Assembly (NCBI GenBank): GCA_032718475.1
Contig: JAUCBJ010003886.1
Location: forward strand, 1-20,323
Length of the DNA: 20,323 bases
DNA from: Nemertoderma westbladi
Lineage: Eukaryota; Xenacoelomorpha; Nemertodermatida; Nemertodermatidae
Reading direction: 5' to 3'
How positions within the stretch are numbered: position 1 is the stretch's first letter; each line of letters begins with the position of its first letter. Positions 7,542 through 16,445 of the stretch are shown here, one piece after another. Both the position numbers and the translations under genes were made by a program. The notes under the pieces were generated by a model, which saw only the letters and a list, made by a program, of their open reading frames with translations, was not told the DNA's origin and did no database searches.

Positions 7542-8526
7542 AAAAGATAGACAGGGCGGTGGTGTTGCGCTTTATATTAATTCCTACTTGAATTTCCAAA
7601 AAATTAGTCTCCCCACTGAAAACGAAACCGAATGTCTAATGGGATCTCTTATCCTCCCAAACACAAAGCCTATTTTACTGCTTGTCATTTACAGACCTGA
7701 ATCTGATAGAGATTTCTTTGAAAGCATTGAGTTATTGATTGGAGACACATCGGAATATAAAGAAATTTATATCCTTGGTGATACAAACTCAGATACATTT
7801 AATATCCAAAACCCTCAAACTGCCACACTGCGACGTAAGCTCAATAACTTTTGTAACTCAACTGGTCTATACCAGCTTATAACCAAACCAACCCGTGTCA
7901 CCTTGCACTCTCACACAACTCTGGATCATATATTCATATCTAATAAAGACCTTATTAGTTCTAGTGGTGTTTGCAAGCTCGGTCTAAGTGACCACTACAT
8001 GGTCTATGTAACAAGAAAAAGAGTTAAACTTTCTACTGGTACCGGTACACACACAACTCGTATATGTAGGTCCTTCAAACACTACTCCAAAGAACTTCTA
8101 CTAAGCACTATACAAAACAACAATGTGCTGCCTTCAATCCTTGGTGAATCTGACGTCAATAAAGCTGCTGAAACACTTTCGAATGAATTAAATAATATCT
8201 TAAACGACATTGCCCCAATAAAGGAAATTCGAGTAAAGGCTGCCACTGAACCTTGGATCAACAGCACAATCACAGAATTGATACAATTGCGAAATAAAGC
8301 ACTTGAAACTTTCCATCACCACAGAAATGCTGAGAACCATATCAAGTTCAAAAATCTGAGAAACTGTGTGACATCTGAAATTCGAAATGCGAAAGCTGAC
8401 TTCTTTAAGCAGAAACTGGAAGCAAACAAATCCAACCCCAAAGAGCTGTGGAAGACATTAAAATGCATAGGGACACCTTCGAAAAAAGTAAAGAAATCCA
8501 CTCACATATCAGCCCTAGACAGCTAG
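7518..8526 (+). pseudogene. LINE ORF2 fragment 2: rest of the endonuclease and linker
   Basis: Continues fragment 1 in the first frame after the 7-bp duplication; I start it at the frameshift, because open sequence upstream (from 7486) has no ATG and no homology. In order it shows RQGGGVALY, VIYRP, ILGDTNSD (the family's GDFN, with Thr replacing Phe but Asp and Asn kept), TTLDHIF and GLSDHYMVY with the catalytic Asp-His pair. All expected catalytic residues of the endonuclease are therefore still readable. A linker rich in Lys and Asn follows, ending in ELWKTLKCIG, typical just upstream of the RT in this group. The frame is lost near 8515-8526, where a stop follows CTAGACAGCTAG; deleting 8 bases would rejoin the RT frame, so a small insertion is likely. 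Confidence 0.88.
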
Positions 8527-9062
8527 AAGTTGACAACAAAATAATTCACAATGACCAATGCATTGCTGATGAATTCAATAAGTATTTCACTCAAATTGCC
8601 AAATCGCTTGTGGACAAACTTCCGCCACCCAGTACTCAATATTTAGAGGAAGTCCAGCAATACTATATAAACAAAGGAGTTAAACCAGATTCATTTGCTC
8701 TTTCCAATACTAACACTTCTACTGTTTCCAAAATTCTAAACAATCTGGATGCTAGCAAAAGCTCAGGTCCCGACAACAACCCCCCTCGCATCTTCCAGGA
8801 AGGATGTAATGCCCTATCTCCCTACATCACACATATCGTGAATCTTTCTATAACCAATAATACCTTCCCAACAATATACAAACTTGCCAAGATTACTCCT
8901 GTTCACAAAAAAGCAAACCGCCTAATTCGCCCAAATTACAGACCTATATCATTGTTACAGATTGTCTCCAAGGTTCTAGAAAAAGTCATTTTTGACCAAG
9001 TAATGGAATTATTCCACTCTTCAAAAATTATTGATAAATTCCAATCCGGTTCGAGGCCTTGA
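8512..9062 (+). pseudogene. LINE ORF2 fragment 3: N-terminal reverse transcriptase
   Basis: Third frame. The sequence before about 8510 in this frame is only an out-of-frame shadow of fragment 2. Real similarity starts around LEVDNKIIHNDQCIADEFNK, the conserved pre-RT segment. RT motifs follow: KSSGPDNNPP, KITPVHKK, NYRPISLLQIVSKVLEKV and DKFQSGSRP, covering the fingers domain (RT regions 0 to 2). The frame ends with TGA at 9060-9062. The codons after the TGA read straight on as HSVQTSLLFLDNY in the same frame, so this is a single nonsense substitution inside a conserved block (QSGFRPxHS in relatives), not a gene end. Stop readthrough is conceivable but unlikely given the other lesions. Confidence 0.88.
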
Positions 9063-10430
9063 CACTCTGTCCAGACCTCCCTGCTATTTCTAGATAACTA
9101 TATAAAGAATGCAATGGATTCTGGTAAACTCGTCGGAATGGTAGCCATAGATCTCCAGCGTGCTTTTGATACAGTTGACCATAACCTTCTGCTTCATAAA
9201 CTGAAATGTATTGGCTTTTCACAATCTACTGTTTTATGGTTCCGCTCATATTTGACTGGTCGCTCTCAATTTGTCCAAATTGCAAACTCTAAATCACAGG
9301 TATTACCAACTGATATAGGTGTTCCACAAGGGTCCCTTCTTGGTGTGCTAATTTTTCTCGACTACATTAACGACTTTAACCTTGCCATCGAAGGTACTTC
9401 TCTAACCCAAACACTGGTTGCCACAACCCATACTCCTTCGAATTCCAAGAAGACCTTGGGCAACAAGCACAACCTAGCAATAGGACCAGCGGTAGTTAGC
9501 AACAAGGTAATGCTAGCCAATCCTAGAGAAGAAACTGTCGATACACAAGCAGACCCATCGCCAAAGTATGTTGATGACACTAACCTACTTACTTCTGGCA
9601 CAAATCCTGCAGAAATAGCTAAGTCATTAGCAAATAAGCTATCGAAAGTGTCAACATGGGCAATAAACAACCGTTTAAGCATACACCCAGAAAAGTTCGA
9701 GGTTATGCTTTTTGGAACTCATCAGCGACTTTCAGATGTTGACAACTTTAATGTAATCTACCAAGGTAAAAGTCTCCCAGCAGGAAAAACTGTTAACTTC
9801 CTTGGATGTCCTCTTGATCCATCACTGTCAGGTGAAATGGCTGCTCGTAAGGCTATTCGTAAAGGAAATGCAACACTCCGCTTCCTCTATTGGAACTCAG
9901 CATCTATCCCTCAATCGCTCCGGCGGCCTCTTGTCAATACTTTGATTCAACCTCACCTTGACTTTGCTTCCCCTTGCTGGTACATAAGTGCCCCATCGCA
10001 ACTAAAAAGGCAGGCAGATGCGTTATTGCGGAAATGCATACGGTATTGTCTGTCTCGTCGACCTCGTAGCCATATCGGTATAGAGGATCTAGTTGAAATA
10101 AACTGGTTACCAATACGGGAACGTGTTCAGCAAATAATACTAACACATATGTTTCGTATTCGTAACCACCAATCCCCAGCCTACCTGCAGGACTTGGTTA
10201 CCTTCTCGGACAGCTCTGCTCGTTTACGTAGTGGGGTTTCTCAGGCTGTTGTCCCCTTCCACCGCACAACAGTTGGTTGTGAATCTTTCGCTCATCAGGG
10301 ACCAGTTCTGTGGAATGCGTTGCCATCGGACATAAAAAACGCCCCAACAATTGAGACCTTTAAACACAAAGTTAAATCATACTTGCTTAACAAACTGATC
10401 GAGGAGGAAAACTCTATATATTATGCCTAA
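9063..10430 (+). pseudogene. LINE ORF2 fragment 4: catalytic reverse transcriptase and C-terminus
   Basis: Same frame as fragment 3, resuming directly after the TGA; the first ATG is at 9114. Counting from that ATG, residues 11-23 are AIDLQRAFDTVDH (catalytic Asp), 69-74 GVPQGS, 85-88 INDF and 152-155 YVDD (the catalytic pair). All three catalytic aspartates are present. The INDF-to-YVDD gap is about 63 residues, against roughly a dozen to fifteen in most relatives, so about 45-50 residues look inserted. After the palm come the thumb (FLGCPLDPSLSG) and a conserved C-terminal domain (INWLPIRERVQ, SARLRSG, GPVLWNALPSDI). No RNase H follows. The frame ends with TAA at 10428-10430. At 438 codons this is the best-preserved part of the element. 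Confidence 0.92.
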
Positions 10431-10860
10431 AGGTTATGACATAAACTCTTATGCTTTAAGATTGTTTTTAAGATAATACCTATTTCATGTATATACAGTA
10501 CGTTTTTATTTTATTTTATGTTTTTATTTTATTTTACGAGGAGGGGATAACCGAAGGGAGGAAAACTCCTTGCTAAAAGTTATGAGTGAAACTCCTATGC
10601 CCAGAATATTTTAACTTAACGGATATTAGTCATGGTTATTAGTAATATTTATATTTATTCGCCTAATTGTGTTTTATATTATTTATTTCTTCCTAAATTA
10701 TTGCAATTCGACTTAAACTTATTTGCAATAATGTACATATGTAACATACTACAATACTATATGTATCAACTTCATAGAACCTTTATCGATTTTAATATTT
10801 CCTGATATAGTGAGGACCCTCATGAAAACGAGACATAGTCTCATGGGGTTATCCTCGACG
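10431..10860 (+). other. LINE 3' untranslated region with stem-loop
   Basis: AT-rich sequence after the ORF2 stop. It includes an 18-bp tandem duplication (10502-10519 and 10520-10537, GTTTTTATTTTATTTTA-type) and a CGAGGAGGGGATAACC block at 10538-10553. That block is partly complementary to GGTTATCCTCG at 10847-10857. An imperfect stem-loop sits at 10812-10856: GAGGACCCTCATG on the left, CATGGGGTTATCCTC on the right, with an inner GAGAC/GTCTC pair. Such terminal stem-loops serve RT recognition in several LINE groups; that role here is inference. Confidence 0.6.
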
Positions 10861-11707
10861 GCAAATCACTGCTCAATTCTGTAATTAAGTCTTAGTATAT
10901 ATAATATATGCATTGTGTATTTATAATTTCTAACTTAACGCGGTAAACTTATTATAAATAACTACAGTACATAATATTTTTAGTAAGACAATAGAAATAA
11001 ATACAGTTCATAAAATATAGATTTTATTGGTGTCGAACGTTTTTATAATTATTCTGTTGTTGTTTCTTTTATTTATACCTTGCACCTCGTATCCACTGTC
11101 TTCGTATGGTCCTAAATCCCTTATCATAATTACAATAATTTTTAGTAAAATTTCAATAATTTTTATAGTTGCTGCACTTACACCTTTCATCTCGTATCCA
11201 CTAAGTTTGTTGGTCCTAAATCCTGAAATAGAAATGTCTTACCATAATTATGTTGTAAATGGTGTTTAAAATTTATTGAAGGTCATTTTATTTATCTATG
11301 TTTGTTTTGTACTGTTTTCCGTTAAAATACTTTTTCTAGGACATGTTGAATACCATACTGTACATTGGTTTGTTGCCTTTACCTTTTCCTTACACTTCAT
11401 ATGTTATATTTTAATGCTATCTTTAGTGCTTGTTTTTAACTGATTTAATGTCAAATAAAAAATTCCAAATTCCAATTCCAAAGTTCTAAAACTGTAAAAG
11501 TACCGGTAGTCCAAGAAATGACAAAGTGTGTCCTCAAAGATCAAAGATTTCAAAGTAGTACTGTCAGTCATTTCATTACAGACTGGCAGGCTGGCTATGG
11601 CAGTATGGTATGGGGTATATTGACTTTGACTAAAGCCAGAAAGCTGTAAAGAGTCGAAATATAAGTAATAAAAAACTCTATGAAACAATAAGACTGCCTC
11701 CAAAAAA
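10861..11707. other. AT-rich region, no supported gene; possible LINE tail
   Basis: No coding sequence is convincing. An imperfect direct repeat is visible: CTCGTATCCACT followed by GGTCCTAAATCC occurs at about 11087-11119 and again at about 11191-11223, about 104 bp apart. AATAAA at 11454-11459 followed by three ATTCCA-like repeats to 11483 resembles the short tandem tail of some LINEs. A 99-codon minus-strand open frame (11404-11703) has no recognisable domain. Confidence 0.5.
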
Positions 11708-12010
11708 TACTGCAGTATTAAATATTTGTTACTGCAGTGACAATTAATTATTACTGCAGTAATAAAAAAATTTTCTTGTTCTGCAGTAACAAATATTTGT
11801 TACTGCAGTAAAAAATTTTTTTTAAATATTTTAAACAGCAGTAATAAATATTTGTTAGGACTGCAGTAATAAATATTTGTTACTGCAGTTTCAAATATTT
11901 ATTACCCTGTCAGCCTGTTACCGGTCAGCCGGTACCGGTACTGCAGTAATAAAAAAATATTTTTCACTGCAGTGTAATATAAGAAATTGTTACTGAGTTT
12001 TATTTATTAC
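11708..12010. repeat. Cluster of CTGCAG-centred palindromic repeats
   Basis: Nine CTGCAG hexamers occur at 11710, 11732, 11754, 11781, 11803, 11861, 11883, 11941 and 11967. Four successive intervals are exactly 22 bp (11710-11732, 11732-11754, 11781-11803, 11861-11883). 11781-11808 is a perfect 28-bp palindrome with the arms CTGCAGTAACAAAT / ATTTGTTACTGCAG; 11861-11888 is the same with one mismatch. The segment 11907-11940 (CAGCCTGTTACCGG and on) interrupts the series. Confidence 0.85.
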
Positions 12011-12738
12011 TGAGTAATAAATATTTTTATATTTTTATTGTTTCATAGATGTTTTTATTAATTTATATTTTGACTCTTTAGAGTCGGAGTCGCCATAATT
12101 TGGGGCTATCGGAATGTGTTGGTATTTGTGTCTTAGACAGTTGTCTATTGCCCTATCTATATTAGTGTATAGTACTTTTTAAATCTGTTTAGCCCACAGG
12201 GCCTTAGGAATGTGAATGCCGATTGCCGAATTCATTTACCCATGCATATAAATGGTCAACCAGCCCTTCTTTGCCGCACTGCTGGGGTTAAAACGTTGGT
12301 ATATGTATGCTATTGTGTTATACAAAGTAAGGAATAAAATAGCGCATGAATACAGAGAAATGATTCGAGCTCACTAATTGGCTGTTCCCATAGATGTTTT
12401 AGGCATTGTAGATGTGCAGTGTATAAGGTCAAAGCGACCGCCCAGTCTGCCCAAATCCTTTAAGTTATCAAATGGAACCACAAGCCAAGCAAACAGCAAC
12501 ACGACAGTTATTTCCGGCTCTGCACCTGTTTGTTTGAAGGTCGCCGTCTGTGGGTCACTATTCGCTAGCTGTGAATGATAGTTTAAACTGGCGTGCCGCT
12601 TTGCCAGAAGGCGGTACACATCAATTGAATATGAGGCAAACATTTAAAATATGCTCAAATATAAACGCCAGCGGCAGGGGATATTTTAATATCTCTATTA
12701 AGCTAAAACAACACAAGATTGTAGCCGTGTAGTTTGCC
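12011..12738. other. Non-repetitive spacer, no supported gene
   Basis: About 730 bp of apparently unique, less AT-rich sequence between two repeat regions. Open frames of 66 codons on + (12378-12578) and 89 codons on - (12374-12643) overlap the same segment. Neither has a recognisable domain, and they cannot both be real. It is the likeliest place in the left three quarters of the window for host exonic or conserved non-coding sequence, but nothing seen here proves it. Confidence 0.5.
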
Positions 12739-13803
12739 GTGTAGAGGTATACAGTAGGTCCAAATGGGTATACATACTGTAGTAGAGGTACAGTAGGTCC
12801 AAATGTATGCCATACATACTGTAGTAGAGGTACATACACTAGGTCCAAATCTATGCCATACATGTTGTAGTAGAGGTACAGTAGGTCCAAATGTATGCCA
12901 TACATGTTGTAGTAGAGGTACAGTAGGTCCAAATGTATGCCATACATGTTGTAGTAGAGGTACAGTAGGTCCAAATGGGCATACATACTGTGGTAGAGGT
13001 ACAGTAGGTCCAAATGTATGCCATACATGTTGTAGTAGAGGTACAGTAGGTCCAAATGTATGCCATACATGTTGTACTGTAGTAGAGGTACAGTAGGTCC
13101 AAATGGGCTTACGTTACTGTAGTAGAGGTACAGTAGGTCCAAATGTATGCCATACATACTGTAGTAGAGGTACAGTAGGTCCAAATGTATGCCATACATG
13201 CTGTAGTAGAGGTACAGTAGGTCCAAATGTATGCCATACATACTGTAGTAGAGTTACAGAGGTCGAAATGGGCATGCACACTGTAGTAGAGGTACAGTAG
13301 GTCCAAATATGCCATACATACTGTAGTATAGGTACAGTAGGTCCAAATGTATGCCATACTTACTGTAGTAGACGTACAGTAGGTCCAAATGTATGCCATA
13401 CATACTGTAGTAGAGGTACAGTAGGTCCAAATGTATGCCATACATACTGTAGTAGAGGTACATACAGTAGGTCCAAATGTATGCAATACATACTGTAGTG
13501 GAGGTACATACAGTAGGTCCAAATGTATGCCATACATACTGTAGTAGAGGTACAGTAGGTCCAAATGTATGCCATACATACTGTAGTAGAGGTACATACA
13601 GTAGGTCCAAATGTATGCCATACGTACTGTAGTAGAGGTACATACAGTAGGTCCAAATGTATGCCATACATACTGTAGTATGTAGAGGTACATACAGTAG
13701 GTCCAAATGTATGCCATACATACTGTAGTAGAGGTACATACAGTAGATCCAAATGTATGCCATACACTGTAGTAGGTACAGTAGGGCCAAATGTATGCCA
13801 TAT
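12739..13803. repeat. Minisatellite array 1a, ~42-bp unit (46-bp variant)
   Basis: Tandem units read TGTAGTAGAGGTACAGTAGG, then TCCAAATGTATGCCATACATAC (42 bp). Variants: GTACATACAGTAGG instead of GTACAGTAGG (adds 4 bp), CATGT for CATAC at the end, and GGGCATAC or GGGTATAC in place of GTATGCCATAC. Each unit carries a near-palindrome, ATGTATGCCATACAT. About 25 units are present before a MITE interrupts the array. On the minus strand all three frames are stop-free through most of it, which makes long meaningless ORFs. Confidence 0.95.
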
Positions 13804-13879
13804 GTGGGGCGAGCCACGAAGTTGGCGGAGCCTTAGCGAATTGACACTTTTAGGGGGTGTGTCAATTTATGCAAATAGT

Positions 13880-13935
13880 TGTCGTCGTCGTCGTCGTTGT
13901 CGTCGTCGTCGTCGTTGTCGTCGTCGTCGTCGTTA
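13880..13935 (+). repeat. (GTC)n microsatellite inside the MITE
   Basis: Three consecutive copies of a 15-bp block made of GTCGTCGTCGTCGTT-type trinucleotides. It sits about 30 bp inside the left inverted repeat, suggesting it is part of the MITE rather than a random expansion. Confidence 0.9.
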
Positions 13936-14059
13936 CGATTTTGACATGCTAATAACTTTGTCGCATTTAAAGCTGCCAAGTTGAAAATTTGTAGGTATCA
14001 ATATGAGCAAAAGTTGAGATTTTTGAGAGACTTTCAGACACCATCAGTGCAATGGTCTC

Positions 14060-14072
14060 CCGCTAGAGGGCC
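14060..14072 (+). promoter_or_regulatory. CTCF-like motif CCGCTAGAGGGCC (copy 1)
   Basis: CCGCTAGAGGGCC, followed by A, fits the general CTCF core pattern (CC-x-(C/G)-(C/T)-AG-(A/G)-(G/T)-GGC) well. It is one of two identical 13-mers in the MITE, in the same orientation. Binding is inference from sequence only. Confidence 0.35.
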
Positions 14073-14204
14073 ACATGTCTAAACATTAAATGCCCTCCCA
14101 TTTCTTTGCTTTTAATCCGTTTAAGCTGAAACTTGGCAGATATGTATTAGACCATTAGCTGTGACTTTCAAAGGAGGCGAATCCATCTGCAGTTCTCCAG
14201 TCTG

Positions 14205-14217
14205 CCGCTAGAGGGCC
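14205..14217 (+). promoter_or_regulatory. CTCF-like motif CCGCTAGAGGGCC (copy 2)
   Basis: Second identical 13-mer, 145 bp after the first, again followed by A. Its surroundings (GTCTGCCGCTAGAGGGCCAA) differ from copy 1 outside the core, so the core is more conserved than its flanks. Confidence 0.35.
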
Positions 14218-14303
14218 AACGTGACTTTGCATAAATTGACCTACCCCCTAACAGTGTCAATTCGCTAAGGCTCTGCCAACTTCGTACTGCGCGAAGTCCC
14301 CAC

Positions 14304-16222
14304 TTCGTGTTGTAGTAGAGGTACAGTACGTCAAAATGTATGCCATACATACTGTAGTAGGGGTACATACATTAGGTCCAAATGTATGCAATACATACTG
14401 TAGTAGAGGTACATACCGTAGGTCCAAATGTATGCCATACATGCTGTAGTAGAGGTACATACAGTAGGTCCAAATGTATGCCATACATACTGTAGTAGAG
14501 GGACATACAGTAGGTCCAAATGTATGCAATACATACTGTAGTAGAGGTACATATAGTAGGTCCAAATGTATGAAATACATACTGTAGTAGTGGTACATAC
14601 AGTAGATCCAAATGTATGCAATACATACTGTAGTAGAGGTAAATACAGTAGGTCCAAATGTATGCCATGCATACTGTAGTAGAGGTACATACAGTAGGTC
14701 CAAATGTATGCAATACATACTGTAGTAGTGGTACAGTAGGTCCAAATGTATGCCATACATACAGTAGTAGAGGTATACAGTAGGTCCAAATGTATGCCAT
14801 ACATACTGTAGTAGAGGTACAGTAGGTCAAATGTATGCCATACATACTGTAGTAGAGGTACATACAGTAGGTCCAAATGTATGCAATACATACTGTAGTA
14901 GAGGTACATATAGTCGGTCCAAATGTATGCAATACATACTGTAGTAGTGGTACAAACAGTAGGTCCAAATGTATGCAATACATACTGTAGTAGAGGTACA
15001 TACAGTAGGTCCAAATGTATGCAATACATACTGTAGTAGAGGTACATACAGTAGGTCCAAATGTATGCCATACATGTTGTAGTAGTGGTACAGTAGGTCC
15101 AAATGTATGCCATACATGTTGTAGTAGAGGTACAGTAGGTCAAATGTATGCCATACATGTTGTAGTAGAGGTACAGTAGGTCCAAATGTATGCCATACAT
15201 GTTGTAGTAGAGGTACAGTAGGTCTAAATGTATGCCATACATACTGTAGTAGAGGTACATACAGTAGGTCAAATGTATGCAATACATACTGTAGTAGAGG
15301 TACATACAGTAGGTCCAAATGTATGCCATACATGTTGTAGTAGAGGTACAGTAGGTCAAATGTATGCCATACATGTTGTAGTAGAGGTACAGTAGGTCCA
15401 AATGTATGCCATACATACTGTAGTAGAGGTACATACAGTAGGTCCAAATGTATGCAATACATACTGTAGTAGAGGTACATACAGTAGGTCCAAATGTATG
15501 CCATACATGTTGTAGTAGAGGTACAGTAGGTCAAATGTATGCCATACATGTTGTAGTAGAGGTACAGTAGGTCCAAATGTATGCCATACATACTGTAGTA
15601 GAGGTACATACAGTAGGTCCAAATGTATGCAATACATACTGTAGTAGAGGTACATATAGTCGGTCCAAATGTATGCAATACATACTGTAGTAGTGGTACA
15701 AACAGTCGGTCCAAATGTATGCAATACATACTGTAGTAGAGGTACATACAGTAGGTCCAAATGTATGCCATACATACTGTAGTAGAGGTACATACAGTAG
15801 GTCCAAATGTATGCAATACATACTGTAGTAGAGGTACATACAGTAGGTCCAAATGTATGCCATACATACTGTAGTAGAGGTACATACAGTAGGTCCAAAT
15901 GTATGCAATACATACTGTAGTAGAGGTACAGTAGGTCAAATGTATGCCATACATGTTGTAGTAGAGGTACAGTAGGTCCAAATGGGCATACGTTACTGTA
16001 GTAGAGGTACAGTAGGTCCAAATGTATGCAATACATACTGTAGTAGAGGTACAGTAGGTCAAATGTATGCCATACATGTTGTAGTAGAGGTACAGTAGGT
16101 CCAAATGGGCATACATACTGTGGTAGAGGTACAGTAGGTCCCAATGTATGCCATACATGTTGTAGTAGAGGTACAGTAGGTCCAAATGGGCATTAATACT
16201 GTAGTAGTAGTAGGTCCAAATA
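14304..16222. repeat. Minisatellite array 1b, 42/46-bp units with higher-order structure
   Basis: Continuation of array 1a after the MITE. 46-bp units (GTACATACAGTAGG) dominate the left part, 42-bp and 41-bp units (GGTCAAATG, one C lost) are mixed in to the right. A distinctive run (TACATATAGTCGGTCC, then GTAGTGGTACAAACAGT) occurs near 14905-14955 and again near 15651-15701, about 746 bp apart, showing that multi-unit blocks were duplicated. The array ends with a short AGTAGTAGTAGG variant at about 16202-16213. Confidence 0.95.
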
Positions 16223-16400
16223 TATACCTTTTATAAACCTATGGTGAACGACCCTTAACTCCGAACATAATGGTTAACTAATGTGATACACCCCGATTTA
16301 AAGTCGTTCCCATTTTTACAATCCAGAACTTTGTGTAAGCGGATTCAATTCCCTGCACTACCCAGCGGAAAATGGGGAAAGGGGCTTTTTACCAATTATA

Positions 16401-16445
16401 GTTGGGAAGGTGACATTAGTTATATAATGTCACCTAATAACCAAC
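16401..16445. repeat. Hairpin with perfect 11-bp inner stem
   Basis: AGGTGACATTA (16408-16418) pairs perfectly with TAATGTCACCT (16425-16435) around GTTATA. Outside a small bulge, GTTGG (16401-16405) also pairs with CCAAC (16441-16445), giving an extended imperfect hairpin of 45 nt. Confidence 0.8.

Larger units (their letters stand above)
7203..11483 (+). mobile_element. Non-LTR retrotransposon (Jockey/CR1-like LINE), 5'-incomplete and inactive
   Basis: The element encodes an APE-type endonuclease followed by a reverse transcriptase, the standard ORF2 order of the Jockey/CR1/Rex group, with no RNase H domain after the RT. The endonuclease keeps ESWL, GDTN and SDH motifs; the RT keeps NYRPISLL, the AIDLQRAFDTVDH box, GVPQGS and YVDD. 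The open frame begins after a TAG at 7200-7202 with no ATG, and no ORF1 is present, so this is probably a 5'-truncated insertion. It is disabled by two frameshifts and one stop. The 3' UTR contains a stem-loop (10812-10856). A possible 3' end is the ATTCCA-like triplet repeat just after AATAAA at 11454-11483, but the sequence between 10900 and 11450 may belong to something else. Clade assignment is inferred from motif style. Confidence 0.85.
13804..14303. mobile_element. 500-bp MITE inserted in the minisatellite
   Basis: The two ends are inverted: CGAAGTTGGCGGAGCCTTAG followed by CGAATTGACAC on the left (13817-13847) and its near-exact inverse on the right (about 14254-14286). Similarity extends to GTGGGG/CCCCAC tips and inward to TCAATTTATGCAAA (inverse TTTGCATAAATTGA). 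The left tip is about 7 bp shorter than the right within the first 20 bp. The right tip continues as CGAAGTCCCCACTTCG, a 16-bp hairpin, so the element may really end at 14307. The interior has two loosely related halves, each with a CCGCTAGAGGGCC motif. No ORF. Satellite sequence resumes directly on both sides, so the insertion postdates array formation. Confidence 0.85.

Noticed and set aside
8082-8501. Minus-strand ORFs inside the LINE (8082-8273, 8316-8501, 9028-9222, 9362-9682, 9934-10146)
   Set aside because: Antisense shadows of the clearly homologous + strand endonuclease and RT frames.
11404-11703. 99-codon minus-strand ORF
   Set aside because: AT-rich, no domain, and overlaps the possible LINE tail.
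12374-12643. 89-codon minus-strand and 66-codon plus-strand ORFs in the spacer
   Set aside because: They overlap on opposite strands, and neither shows a domain, signal peptide or family similarity that I recognise.
14827-16185. Minus-strand ORF of 452 codons, plus others of 367, 262, 230, 209 and 206 codons in the 42-bp array
   Set aside because: The repeat unit lacks stops in all minus-strand frames, so long ORFs arise automatically, and the same DNA is open in several frames at once.
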